NCBI GenBank assembly: GCA_015660155.1
Contig: DQLO01000179.1
Coordinates: forward strand, 1-13,048
DNA length: 13,048 nt
Direction of reading: 5' to 3'
DNA from: Verrucomicrobiota bacterium
GTDB lineage: Bacteria; Verrucomicrobiota; Verrucomicrobiia; Limisphaerales; UBA1100
Shown here: positions 1-6,994 of the stretch, in pieces
Layout: every line of letters begins with the position of its first letter
Numbering within the stretch: the stretch's first letter is position 1
The notes under the pieces: generated by a model
Databases searched by the model: none
Told to the model about the DNA's origin: nothing
The model's input: the letters and a program-made list of their open reading frames with translations, nothing else
Translations under genes and position numbers: made by a program

Positions 1-221
1 CCGTCGGTCAGCTTGAACTCCAGCGTCCCTCCGGCGTTGACCCAGCTATTCTGCAGGGCGTCGCCATCAAAAATCTGCGAGGCACTGTGATTTAGCTCGA
101 ATTCAGCCGAATCCTTCTCGACCGGCTCTGCCAAGGCCAAGCCGATGGCCAAGGCCAAGCCGACGACCAAACTCCACGCTGCTCGACGGCAGCCCAATAT
201 TAATGTGTGGTTCCAGTTCAT
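1..221 (-). CDS. Secreted protein, probable DUF1080 (3-keto-disaccharide hydrolase-like), N-terminal part only
   Basis: The gene reads leftward from ATG at 219-221 and runs off the window, leaving 73 codons. Residues 1 to about 31 form a Sec signal peptide: a short start with an Arg pair, then a hydrophobic core ending in an ALA-type cleavage site before EPVEKDS. The mature part contains IFDGDALQNSW followed by a Gly-rich turn and EFKLTDG. This resembles the opening of DUF1080 domains (LFDGK-L-GW followed by a W/Y-x-VEDG strand), which occur in secreted glycan-acting proteins and are common in Verrucomicrobiota and Planctomycetota. The family call rests on about 25 residues, so it is moderate; the secreted nature is firm. 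The signal peptide contains an in-frame 18-bp tandem duplication. The IS lies directly upstream of its promoter. Confidence 0.6.
   Translation of the reverse strand, partial: MNWNHTLILGCRRAAWSLVVGLALAIGLALAEPVEKDSAEFELNHSASQIFDGDALQNSWVNAGGTLEFKLTD
130..163. repeat. 18-bp-period tandem repeat inside the signal peptide
   Basis: The 16-base unit GCCAAGGCCAAGCCGA occurs at 130-145 and again at 148-163, a perfect repeat with period 18. On the coding (minus) strand the period equals six codons, so it duplicates a Gly-Leu-Ala-Leu-Ala block in the hydrophobic core. Each unit carries two GGCCAAG words, the half-site of the palindrome that is iterated elsewhere in the window. Confidence 0.8.
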
Positions 222-256
222 TGTTATTTTTTGTTATAACATGTATGCACAGGGGC

Positions 257-285
257 CTTTTATTGTCTTGTTTTCATCGGGTCAA
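257..285 (-). promoter_or_regulatory. Candidate sigma70 promoter of the leftward secreted-protein gene
   Basis: On the minus strand TTGACC (280-285) is separated by exactly 17 bases from TAAAAG (257-262). The predicted start near 250 leaves a leader of about 30 nt before the ATG at 221. A run of seven A on the plus strand (293-299) lies just upstream and could act as an UP element. The -35 box is good and the -10 box is only fair. Confidence 0.4.
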
Positions 286-295
286 GTTTTTTAAA

Positions 296-303
296 AAAAT
301 TTA
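296..303. repeat. Target site duplication, left copy
   Basis: AAAATTTA immediately before the left IS end, identical to 1023-1030. The target is an A/T tract between the IS and the promoter of the gene at 1-221. Confidence 0.9.
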
Positions 304-326
304 GGGGCTGGCATAGCTAAGGGCTA
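304..326. repeat. IS left terminal inverted repeat
   Basis: The 23 bases are the exact reverse complement of 1000-1022. The innermost three bases (CTA, 324-326) double as the stop codon of the restored transposase frame. Confidence 0.93.
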
Positions 327-979
327 ATGTGATGAGCATTTCACCCAATGTTTTAGCTGCTTTAAGAGCATTTGGTGGTTGCTTCCATTGAAGCGCCATT
401 CACACTCCTTCAAAAACCAGTAAAAGTTCTCTGATTTGATCCCGTTAAACCGTCTCAAATGACGCTTCGCCTGGTTCCAGAAGTTTTCAATTCCATTGAT
501 GTGGTTTCTCTCTTCTGCATATAGGGTGGAGTGGTTATAATCCGCCTATGATGAAAGTCGCTCACCTCCAGTGCATTGTACGCCTTAAAGCTGTCTGTGT
601 ACACCACACTGTCGGGTTGAACCTTCTCTTTGATGATCGGCAAAAGCGTTTCTGTTTTCGCATTGGGAATGATGGCCGTGTAGACCTTTCCACCCCGTTT
701 TAAAAGCCCAAACACCGCTATCTTGCCTGCGGCAGCTCGTCTTCGTTTGCCTTTGCGGACTCCACCAAAGTAGCTCTCATCCGCCTCCACTTCTCCTGAA
801 AGCTCATAGCTGGGCAGTTGGCTAGCTATGAGCTGGCGCAGCCGCTGATAGAAGATCCGGACCGTGTTTCGGTTCACACCTGTTATCTCCGCTGCCGCTC
901 TGGCTGTGGCTCCTGCTACAAACATTTCGATCATCTTTCCTCTCTGCTTTCCGCTTAGTCGACTCTTCCTTTCATACAT
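324..979 (-). pseudogene. IS1595/ISXO2-like DDE transposase, frameshifted
   Basis: Read leftward from ATG at 977-979. The first frame encodes the family N-terminus (MYERKSRLS), a helix-turn-helix region (ITGVNRNTVRIFYQRLRQLI), the first catalytic Asp block (GEVEADESYFGG) and the second Asp (VVYTDSFKAYNAL). After LEVSDFHHRRI family resemblance is lost and that frame ends at 455. The other frame then carries the expected C-terminus, with the HINGIENFWNQAKRHLR motif and ECEWRFN, ending at TAG 324-326. The second frame is closed by a TAG at 546-548, so the shift lies between about 534 and 545, where GGATTATAACC looks like GGATTAACC with two extra bases. Removing two bases gives 217 residues, about normal length. 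I see no slippery heptamer, so a mutation or a sequencing error is likelier than programmed frameshifting. Confidence 0.9.
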
Positions 980-999
980 GCCTCTGACATAGCCTTTCC

Positions 1000-1022
1000 T
1001 AGCCCTTAGCTATGCCAGCCCC
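1000..1022. repeat. IS right terminal inverted repeat
   Basis: The 23 bases are the exact reverse complement of 304-326. The transposase start codon lies 20 bp inside this end. Confidence 0.93.
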
Positions 1023-1030
1023 AAAATTTA
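1023..1030. repeat. Target site duplication, right copy
   Basis: AAAATTTA directly after the right IS end, identical to 296-303. The following 86 bases up to the regulator's stop codon are AT-rich and show no gene. Confidence 0.9.
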
Positions 1031-1116
1031 ATTTAAAAACCAAAAATTCGTTGAATTAGGTGCAAGACAACTCGTTAGCAGAATTACATTTCTCAGCGTT
1101 TTGCTAAGCGCACCGG

Positions 1117-1797
1117 TCACTGATTGGCCATGATAAAATCCAAGCCTTGCTTGATATGCCCCCGAATCACCACCTCCGCCCTGTCGGCATTATGGTTTCT
1201 GAATGCCTCGAGCAAGGCCAAGTGATCACTCTGTGTCACAAGGGCGGCCTCATAACTGAGCATTTCCGGTTTGTTCCGAACCACCAAGGTCATCATTTTC
1301 AAGTCCATCGCCACTTTCGCAAGCCAGGAGTTATCCGCCGCCTCAACAATTACGCTGTGAAATTCCAAGTCATCGTCCAGCCAGCGCCGAAGGGTGGTGC
1401 CCGTGGTTTTCCCGCTCTCGGTTGCCTTGATTTTTTCAAGAATCCCCTCCCAGTCATCGCAGATTCGAGTCAAATGCTTCAAGTGATAGTCTTGAATGTT
1501 TTTAGCGGCCTCCCTTGCGGCGAACACCTCCAACGATTCGCGAAACTCATAGAGTTGAACAATTTCCTTACGGTTCAACTTGCGCACAAAATTCCCTCCG
1601 CCGGGCAGATGCTCAAGTAGTCCCTCGCTGGTCAGGCGGTTGAGTGCTTCGCGCACGGGAACCATGCTGGTTCCCAGTTCAATGGCCATTTTTCGGTTCA
1701 CAAGACGGGTGCCGGGAGAAATCTTTCCGGTCTGGATTTGCTCCCGTATCTGCTCGTAGACCCTCTGGGCCAGAAATGATCCCTTGGTTTCCGCCAT
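1117..1797 (-). CDS. GntR-family transcription regulator, FadR/FCD subfamily
   Basis: A 226-residue DNA-binding regulator that probably senses a small organic acid or sugar acid. Residues 8 to 75 form the winged helix (VYEQIREQIQTGKISPGTRL, then VPVREALNRLTSEGLLE and the wing PGGGNFVRKL). Residues 78 to 222 are the helical FCD ligand domain. It keeps the metal-binding pattern of this family: Asp143 and His147 (DLEFH), His192 (SDHL) and His214 (RGHI). I chose ATG at 1795-1797 because it sits ten residues before the HTH as usual; an in-frame GTG at 1822-1824 would add nine residues (MAYIAAAFK) and cannot be excluded. It is divergent from the propeller/M24 pair across about 160 bp and faces the IS downstream. 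By family habit it controls the adjacent catabolic genes and itself; that is inference. Confidence 0.93.
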   Translation of the reverse strand: MAETKGSFLAQRVYEQIREQIQTGKISPGTRLVNRKMAIELGTSMVPVREALNRLTSEGLLEHLPGGGNFVRKLNRKEIVQLYEFRESLEVFAAREAAKNIQDYHLKHLTRICDDWEGILEKIKATESGKTTGTTLRRWLDDDLEFHSVIVEAADNSWLAKVAMDLKMMTLVVRNKPEMLSYEAALVTQSDHLALLEAFRNHNADRAEVVIRGHIKQGLDFIMANQ

Positions 1798-1899
1798 CTT
1801 GAACGCGGCGGCAATATAAGCCACAGCCCGCTAACTCAATGCAATACCCAAGACACAGATTCACCATCACCGATCGAACGGGCAGAACCGGATGAAACA

Positions 1900-1928
1900 T
1901 TGATACGATCCCGGCTATCGGCTATGTT
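1900..1928 (+). promoter_or_regulatory. Candidate promoter with overlapping operator-like palindrome, for the propeller/M24 pair
   Basis: TTGATA (1900-1905), a 17-base spacer and TATGTT (1923-1928) make a good sigma70 match, with a predicted start near 1935 and about 27 nt of leader. Inside the spacer CGAT (1906-1909) and ATCG (1917-1920) form inverted arms seven bases apart, where a repressor dimer could block polymerase. The adjacent GntR regulator is the obvious candidate to bind, which is inference. Confidence 0.4.
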
Positions 1929-1961
1929 CCCCTTTCCGGGATTGCTTTGACAAAACACACG

Positions 1962-3104
1962 ATGAATCGTTTCTCTATATCCACCTCTCATGTCGGCTTG
2001 GCCGCGTTACTACTTGTGGCTGGCCAAGCGTTGGCATCTGATGCAACCAACCCCCGAGCCACACTGCGCCTGCCACCCGGCGAAGGCAATCCGCGCAACA
2101 GCGAGGGTGACTTTATTCAGTTGAAGGACGGGCGAGTGATGTTTTTATACACTCATTTCACCGACGGCGCGGGTGACCACTCCAAAGCCTACCTTGCGGC
2201 ACGGTACTCGAGCGACAGCGGTCAATCTTGGACAACTAGCGACAAGGTCATCCTGCGTAATGAGGGCGACTGGAACATTATGTCCGTCTCGCTGCTGCGT
2301 TTGCAGGACGGGAGCATCGCACTGTTTTATCTTCGCAAAAACTCATTGAAAGACTGCCGGCCGCTGCTGCGCCGCTCGACCGACGAAGGCAAAACATGGA
2401 GTGAACCCACGGAAGTCATCACGTCGCCGGTCGGTTATTACGTGATGAACAACGACCGCGTGGTGCAGTTGAAAAAGAGCGGGCGACTTGTTGCACCCGT
2501 GGCGTTGCACAACTTGCCGGATTACACAAAACCCGATTGGACAGGCATCCTCATGTGCTACTTTTCGGACGACAACGGCAAAAGCTGGCGGCGCAGCAAG
2601 ACCACGCTGAAGACCTTCGACAAAGACGGCAAACGCGTCACCACACAGGAACCCGGCGTGGTGGAACTGAAGGACGGACGGCTCATGCTGTTCAGCCGAA
2701 CCGACGGCGGTAGCCAGTTCATTTCGTATTCCGAGGACGGCGGCGACACGTGGTCGGCACAGCAGGCCTCCAATCTCATCTCACCCGTTTCGCCGGCGAC
2801 CATCGAGCGCATCCCATCCACCGGCGATCTGCTGGTTGCGTGGAACGACCACTCCAAAATCACGCCGGAATTGCGCGGCAAACGTACCCCGTTCAACGTG
2901 GCCATCTCGCGTGACGACGGCCAAACATGGAGTGATTCTCGGGCGTTGGAAAGCGACCCCCACGGTCACTATTGCTACACGGCGATGACGTTTTCCGGCA
3001 AAAACGTGCTCCTTGGCCACTGCGCCGGAGATCGGCGCAAAGGCGGATTAAACACCGCGCAAGTCACCCTCTTCCCGGTGGCGTGGTTGTACAAAAAACA
3101 GTGA
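1962..3104 (+). CDS. Secreted Asp-box beta-propeller, sialidase-like (BNR repeats)
   Basis: A 380-residue protein with a Sec signal peptide (residues 1 to about 26, core GLAALLLVAGQALA). I chose ATG at 1962; a TTG at 1947 would add five residues before it. Five Asp boxes (S-x-D-x-G-x-T/S-W) are at about residues 83-90, 139-146, 202-209, 257-264 and 316-323, spaced 55 to 63 residues as in the six-bladed non-viral sialidase fold. A Glu (QEPG, residue 230), an Arg (FSRTD) and Tyr residues (YCYT, 338-340) occur where such enzymes often carry active-site residues, but the typical FRIP motif near the N-terminus is absent. Activity on sialic acid is therefore unproven; it may act on another glycan or only bind. 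Followed after 22 nt by the M24 gene. Confidence 0.88.
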   Translation: MNRFSISTSHVGLAALLLVAGQALASDATNPRATLRLPPGEGNPRNSEGDFIQLKDGRVMFLYTHFTDGAGDHSKAYLAARYSSDSGQSWTTSDKVILRNEGDWNIMSVSLLRLQDGSIALFYLRKNSLKDCRPLLRRSTDEGKTWSEPTEVITSPVGYYVMNNDRVVQLKKSGRLVAPVALHNLPDYTKPDWTGILMCYFSDDNGKSWRRSKTTLKTFDKDGKRVTTQEPGVVELKDGRLMLFSRTDGGSQFISYSEDGGDTWSAQQASNLISPVSPATIERIPSTGDLLVAWNDHSKITPELRGKRTPFNVAISRDDGQTWSDSRALESDPHGHYCYTAMTFSGKNVLLGHCAGDRRKGGLNTAQVTLFPVAWLYKKQ

Positions 3105-3126
3105 GCGTTAAATAAGTTAAGGACTC

Positions 3127-4227
3127 ATGCCCGCTGAATTGCCCCAACTCGATCTCGACCTTTGCCGCCAACGGCAGCAACAACTGCTCGACGTTTTGGA
3201 AGCTGCCAAGGCCGACCGGGCGATCCTGACCCGGCCGGAACAGGTGCAGTACTTCACCGGCTTTCGGCCGCATCACTTGATGGCCGCTGCCGTTTGCGTG
3301 GATGCCGACGGCTGTCTGTTAGTTGCGCCCAATGAGGAACCGACCCGGCACGCGGCCAAGCGGGTGGCAACGTTTGAGGCACAGTGGCTTTGCACGCTGC
3401 GGCAGGATCAGGAACGCGCCTTGGCCAAGTCGCTGAAGGACGCCTTGGCCAAGCCGGCGTCGCGCTTGGCTACGGACAACTCGGCGGCTTGGGCGGAACT
3501 GGGCGTCACGAGCACGGCGACAGTGGACATCGAGCCGGAGATTTTGCAACTGCGTCGACGAAAAGATGCCGATGAGTTGGCGATGATTCGCCACGCCATC
3601 GGCGGCACGGAAGCCATGTACGCCAGCGCGCGGGAAATCATCGAGCCGGGCATCACGGAACTGCGCGTCTTCAACGAACTGCAGGCCGCCGCCGTCGAGA
3701 CCATCGGCGAAATGCTCAGCGGCACGGGCAACGACTACCAGTGCAACTCCCCCGGCGGCCCGCCGCGCGATCGTGCCGCGTGTGACGGCGAGTTGTTCGT
3801 GCTCGATCTCGGCCCAGCTTATCGCGGCTACTACGCCGACAACTGCCGCACCTTCGCCGTGAACAGCCAGCCAACCGACGAGCAACTGCGCGCACACGCA
3901 GCCATCGTGTCAGTGCTCGATCACGTGGCGGCCACGGTCAAGCCGGGCGTATCGTGCGCTGCGCTGTTCGCCGAGGCCAAGGCGATGCTCGATGAGTACG
4001 AGCCGGGTTCATTTCACCACCACCTTGGCCACGGCATCGGGCTTTATCCGCACGAAGCACCGCACCTCAATCCGTCATGGGACGACACGTTTCAGGAGGG
4101 CGACATCTTCACCGCCGAGCCGGGGCTGTACAACGAGGCACTGCGCGCGGGCATTCGCATTGAGGAAAATTATCTCGTCACCGCAGACGGCGTGGAGCAA
4201 CTGACTCGGTTCCCGACGGATTTATAG
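3127..4227 (+). CDS. M24-family metallopeptidase, Xaa-Pro aminopeptidase-like
   Basis: A 366-residue cytoplasmic hydrolase in the creatinase/prolidase (pita-bread) fold. Residues 1 to about 140 form the N-terminal creatinase-type domain and about 150 to 366 the catalytic domain. All five dinuclear metal ligands are present: Asp227 (VLDLG), Asp238 (YADNCRTF), His302 (HHLGHGIGLYPHE), Glu331 (TAEPGLY) and Glu346 (RIEEN). A further His309 fits the usual substrate-site His. The start has AAGGA at 3119-3123, three bases before ATG, a short but clear Shine-Dalgarno signal. It lies 22 nt after the propeller gene and is probably co-transcribed. Full metal ligands favour a real peptidase/amidase; ectoine hydrolases, also M24, have lost several of these as I recall them. 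The stop is 2 bp from that of the convergent PLP enzyme gene. Confidence 0.93.
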   Translation: MPAELPQLDLDLCRQRQQQLLDVLEAAKADRAILTRPEQVQYFTGFRPHHLMAAAVCVDADGCLLVAPNEEPTRHAAKRVATFEAQWLCTLRQDQERALAKSLKDALAKPASRLATDNSAAWAELGVTSTATVDIEPEILQLRRRKDADELAMIRHAIGGTEAMYASAREIIEPGITELRVFNELQAAAVETIGEMLSGTGNDYQCNSPGGPPRDRAACDGELFVLDLGPAYRGYYADNCRTFAVNSQPTDEQLRAHAAIVSVLDHVAATVKPGVSCAALFAEAKAMLDEYEPGSFHHHLGHGIGLYPHEAPHLNPSWDDTFQEGDIFTAEPGLYNEALRAGIRIEENYLVTADGVEQLTRFPTDL

Positions 4228-4250
4228 CGTCACTCGATTTCCTCGACGCT
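4226..4250. terminator. Weak stem-loop at the convergent gene junction
   Basis: AGCGTC (4226-4231) and GACGCT (4245-4250) are inverted, with a 13-base loop that could add a CGA/TCG pairing. It sits exactly where the two convergent genes meet, so it could slow transcription from both sides. There is no U-tract, and it overlaps both stop codons, so it is only a candidate. Confidence 0.3.
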
Positions 4251-5282
4251 AATCAGCGGGCAAACGGTGTTCGAATTCATCTTTTCCACCGAGCCGGCAT
4301 CCTTGAATCCGCTGCCGGTGACCAAACAAATGAGGGTGTCTTCCCGGTCAACTTCGCGCTTGGCCAAGGCGTTCAACGCGCCGGCCAAGGCGACTGCACC
4401 AGCGGGTTCGCAAAACACACCCTCCTCCCTGGCCAAGCGCTCTTGCGCGGCCCACACCGCTTCGTCCGTAACCAAATGCCCGGTACCGCCCGTAGGGCGG
4501 CAGGCTCGGATGACCTCGTGACCGTCAATGACGCTTGCCACTTGCAGCCCGCTGACCGCCGTGGTGCAAGCCACGTCGCGACCCAAGTCATCCCCACCAC
4601 GCAGAGCGCCGGCGATGGTGTCGTTGCCCTCCGGTTGAACGCAGTGCACGGCCGGGCTGCGCTTGGTTTTTGCAAACCCACGCACCACAGCCAGCGTCAA
4701 CCCGCCGCCGCCGGCCGGGCAAAAAACGTGATCCAACTCTCCCTCGCATTGTTCCGCCAACTCGTAGGCCAGCGTCTCCACGCCCCCCATGCCAAGCGGG
4801 CTGTACTTGAAGGCGCTGATTTGCAGCGCGTGCCCGGGTTGCTGCCCCAGAGTCTCCAGAGCGGCGATGGCTTGGGCGGTGATGGCCGCATCGGTGCCGA
4901 AACCTTTCACGCGGAAAATCTCCGCACCGTACGCCATCATTTGCTGCAGCTTGGCGGCGGGCGCTGTTTCCACGATGGCAATGCGGCAGCGGATGCCGGC
5001 AGCCGCACAATACGCCGCCAAAGCCGCGCCGGTGTTGCCGCTGGACGATGCAATGCAGTCGGTCTGTCTGCGCGCCACCATAAGCGAGATGGCCGCCGCA
5101 GCGAACCGGTCCTTGTACGAGCCGGTCGGGTTGCCGGATTCCAGCTTGAAAAAAAGATTCCGCAAACTGGCGGCAGGGCCGATGACTCGGGAACGAATCA
5201 GCGGCGTGTTGCCTTCGCCCAGTGTAATGCGAGCCGCGTCGGGCACGGGTTCCAGTTGATCTGACCAGCGCCAAATACTCAT
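4230..5282 (-). CDS. Threonine-synthase-like PLP-dependent enzyme (fold type II)
   Basis: A 350-residue cytoplasmic enzyme of the tryptophan-synthase-beta fold. LGEGNTPL at 21-28 is the family opening. Lys57 in NPTGSYKDR should hold PLP; SSSGNTGAA (79-87) contacts cofactor or substrate carboxylate; PAGGGGLTL (189-197) cups the phosphate; and GSGFKD near 323-328 matches the GHGLKD element of threonine synthases. The S-Y/F-KDR lysine motif favours threonine synthase over serine/threonine dehydratases. In a catabolic operon it may do beta/gamma elimination or replacement on another amino acid; substrate unknown. It is the last gene of the leftward run, and its ATG overlaps the preceding stop by four bases (5279-5282), implying translational coupling. 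Confidence 0.88.
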   Translation of the reverse strand: MSIWRWSDQLEPVPDAARITLGEGNTPLIRSRVIGPAASLRNLFFKLESGNPTGSYKDRFAAAAISLMVARRQTDCIASSSGNTGAALAAYCAAAGIRCRIAIVETAPAAKLQQMMAYGAEIFRVKGFGTDAAITAQAIAALETLGQQPGHALQISAFKYSPLGMGGVETLAYELAEQCEGELDHVFCPAGGGGLTLAVVRGFAKTKRSPAVHCVQPEGNDTIAGALRGGDDLGRDVACTTAVSGLQVASVIDGHEVIRACRPTGGTGHLVTDEAVWAAQERLAREEGVFCEPAGAVALAGALNALAKREVDREDTLICLVTGSGFKDAGSVEKMNSNTVCPLISVEEIE

Positions 5283-6190
5283 TCGCCGTGGCCTCTTTCG
5301 GCGATGACACCGACGGTTTCGCCCTTGTTGACCCGGGGGAATTGGCGAAGCACAACGACCCTGCCGCTTTGCGTTGCGGCGATTTCGCGTGTGTCGCCAC
5401 CGCCCACGCTGGACACCGTGCCAAGGATGCTTCCACTATCTACGTCTTGGCCAAGCTCGACTGTTGGCTGAAAAAAACCGGTGATCGGCGAAGGATTGCA
5501 AACCTGCATATGCCCCGACTCGGGGCGGTAATCCTCGATGATTTCCTCAACAACCGAAGCCGGAGATTCCCGGTCAATAAATCCGAGGTGAGACATTACA
5601 TTCAGACAACCATCAACACACTTCGACTGCCCTTCCGCACACCCGGCAGTGCCGCCAAGGTACTCGACGTAAATGGCAGGCACACCCGCATCACGACCGA
5701 CGGACAGCGACCGGCCGTCCAGTTCAGCCGACGTCCCCCAGACCAGCGGCAGGTTAAACGCCTTGGCCATTTCGCGTTGCGTCTCAAGGATCGCCCCGTC
5801 ACGGTGGAGAACATATCCGGCGAGCGGAAACACACTCAACTCCGTGCCGCCGGTGTGTAGGTCGATGTAAAAATCAGTTTTCCGGATCAGCACGTTCAAC
5901 TCGAACGCAGCACGCTCCGTCACCGATCCGTCTGCTTGGCCAGGACAGGTTCGGGCCAAGTCCAACCCGTCCTCCCCGCAGCGGTGGCCTCTCGCAAAGG
6001 CGGTCTCGTTCACAACCGGCACAAGCGTGATGCTCCCACACAAAGATCGGCGCAGTTCGTCATCATTGCTAAATCTCCGGATCAAATCCCGCACCGCCAA
6101 CATCGGGACAAACTCGTCGCCATGTACCCCGGCAGTAATCAGAAAATGAGGCCCGGCCTTCTCGCCTTGGAATGTTTTCGTCTCAAGCAA
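5279..6190 (-). CDS. AstE/AspA-family zinc deacylase (succinylglutamate desuccinylase/aspartoacylase-like)
   Basis: A 303-residue M14-like zinc hydrolase that would remove an acyl group from an amino acid or amine. Zinc ligands His23 and Glu26 (TAGVHGDE) and His112 (YIDLHTGG) are present, as are the substrate motif DLARTCPG (77-84, family D-L-N-R-x-F-P-G) and the catalytic Glu176 (IYVEYLGG). Residues from about 225 form the C-terminal beta domain usual for the family. The start is TTG at 6188-6190: the first in-frame Met lies after the zinc motif, and GGAG nine bases upstream is a good ribosome site. Six bases separate it from the SDR stop codon. Family members act on succinylglutamate, N-acetylaspartate or N-acetyl-diaminobutyrate; I cannot choose among them. 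Confidence 0.9.
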   Translation of the reverse strand: MLETKTFQGEKAGPHFLITAGVHGDEFVPMLAVRDLIRRFSNDDELRRSLCGSITLVPVVNETAFARGHRCGEDGLDLARTCPGQADGSVTERAAFELNVLIRKTDFYIDLHTGGTELSVFPLAGYVLHRDGAILETQREMAKAFNLPLVWGTSAELDGRSLSVGRDAGVPAIYVEYLGGTAGCAEGQSKCVDGCLNVMSHLGFIDRESPASVVEEIIEDYRPESGHMQVCNPSPITGFFQPTVELGQDVDSGSILGTVSSVGGGDTREIAATQSGRVVVLRQFPRVNKGETVGVIAERGHGE

Positions 6191-6196
6191 TTGCGT

Positions 6197-6994
6197 TCAC
6201 TCCGGGCTGTCGTGCTGAACCAACACCTCCGCTTGGCAGTCACGGAACCGAAACCCTCCATCGACCGGCAGCACGACGCCGGTGATGTAGTCGGCACTGT
6301 CGGAGCAAAGGAACGCGGCGGCTTGGCCAATTTCGTCCGCTTGGCCAAGGCGGCCCCACGGCAATTCCTTGCCCCCTTCGGACATGATTTCCGCAGGGTA
6401 CTGTTCGTGTTCACCAGGGGTATCGATCCAGCCCGGGGCAATGACGTTGACGTTGATCCAGTGCGGCATCAACTCGACGGCCATCGTGCGGGCCAAGTGG
6501 TTGAGACCGGCCTTGGCCGCGTTGTAAGCGACCGCACGGGCCAACGGCATTTCACCGTGCACGCTCGAAATGAAAACAATTTTCCCGCCGCTGCCCCGCT
6601 CGGCCATGTGCCGGGCAACGAGTTGGCCCATGTGAAATCCGCCGCCGAGCGTGCCCTGCAATGTCTTGTCAAAAACCTCCGGGTCGTAATCCAAAAAATC
6701 AGCACGCTCACTATAGGCGGGATTGCTGACTAGAATGTCGATGCGCCCGACCGCCTCGAGCGCAGCGGCAACCAATCGCTCGCAGCCGTCGCGCGAAAAG
6801 ACATCGGCCTCGATAGGCGTGCATTGCCGGCCAAGATCGCGAATTTCGCCGGCGGTCGATTCCAAGTCCGGGCTGCCGGGACGGTCGTTCAGCAAAACAT
6901 CCGCACCGGCGCGAGCCAGTTCCAACGCGCAACCCCTGCCGATGCCACGACCCGCTCCGGTCACCAGAGCAATTTTGCCGCTCAAATCCATCAT
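6197..6994 (-). CDS. Short-chain dehydrogenase/reductase (SDR), classical type with altered motifs
   Basis: A 265-residue NAD(P)-dependent oxidoreductase. TGAGRGIG (12-19) is the nucleotide-binding loop, and Asp37 after strand 2 hints at NAD preference. Catalytic Ser144 (FISS), Tyr157 and Lys161 (YNAAK) are in place, and the C-terminal VDGGF element is normal. Two changes stand out: the NNAG motif is SNPA (90-93), and the usual tetrad Asn in V-N-L is Thr115 (GTLGGGF). Some sugar-acid SDRs carry Thr there, so activity is plausible. Its ATG directly follows the TGA of the aldolase gene with no spacer. A role in oxidising a hydroxyl of a sugar acid or hydroxy acid before or after the aldolase step is inference. 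Confidence 0.92.
   Translation of the reverse strand: MMDLSGKIALVTGAGRGIGRGCALELARAGADVLLNDRPGSPDLESTAGEIRDLGRQCTPIEADVFSRDGCERLVAAALEAVGRIDILVSNPAYSERADFLDYDPEVFDKTLQGTLGGGFHMGQLVARHMAERGSGGKIVFISSVHGEMPLARAVAYNAAKAGLNHLARTMAVELMPHWINVNVIAPGWIDTPGEHEQYPAEIMSEGGKELPWGRLGQADEIGQAAAFLCSDSADYITGVVLPVDGGFRFRDCQAEVLVQHDSPE

Larger units (their letters stand above)
304..1022 (-). mobile_element. IS1595-family insertion sequence, complete ends, 719 bp
   Basis: The element is bounded by perfect 23-bp terminal inverted repeats at 304-326 and 1000-1022, beginning GGGGCTGGCATAGCTAAG. Both sides are flanked by the same 8 bp, AAAATTTA (296-303 and 1023-1030), matching the 8-bp target duplications known for IS1595 elements. 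The single cargo is the transposase. The stop codon of the restored transposase frame falls inside the left repeat (324-326). The perfect ends and duplication indicate a fairly recent insertion. The element contains none of the TTGGCCAA palindromes seen in the host DNA, consistent with foreign origin. Confidence 0.95.

Noticed and set aside
1075..1107. TTAGCA/TGCTAA inverted repeat between the IS and the GntR gene as a terminator
   Set aside because: Only six base pairs with a loop of about 21 bases and no U-tract.
1147..1620. Plus-strand open frame (157 codons) opposite the GntR gene
   Set aside because: The minus-strand GntR protein has clear HTH and FCD domains; this frame has none.
1117..4227. 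Sialic acid catabolic (nan) operon
   Set aside because: No N-acetylneuraminate lyase, epimerase or kinase is present, and the propellers lack the complete sialidase motif set.
4443..5264. Long plus-strand open frame (273 codons) opposite the PLP enzyme gene
   Set aside because: It is the mirror of a strongly conserved minus-strand gene, is rich in Arg/His/Gln with no family motif, and arises from high-GC codon bias.
4588..5436. Minus-strand open frame (282 codons) out of frame with the PLP enzyme
   Set aside because: It overlaps the PLP and deacylase genes in another frame, with low-complexity Arg/Gly-rich translation.
5936..6733. Plus-strand open frame (265 codons) across the deacylase and SDR genes
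   Set aside because: It spans two confirmed opposite-strand genes and has no recognisable domain.
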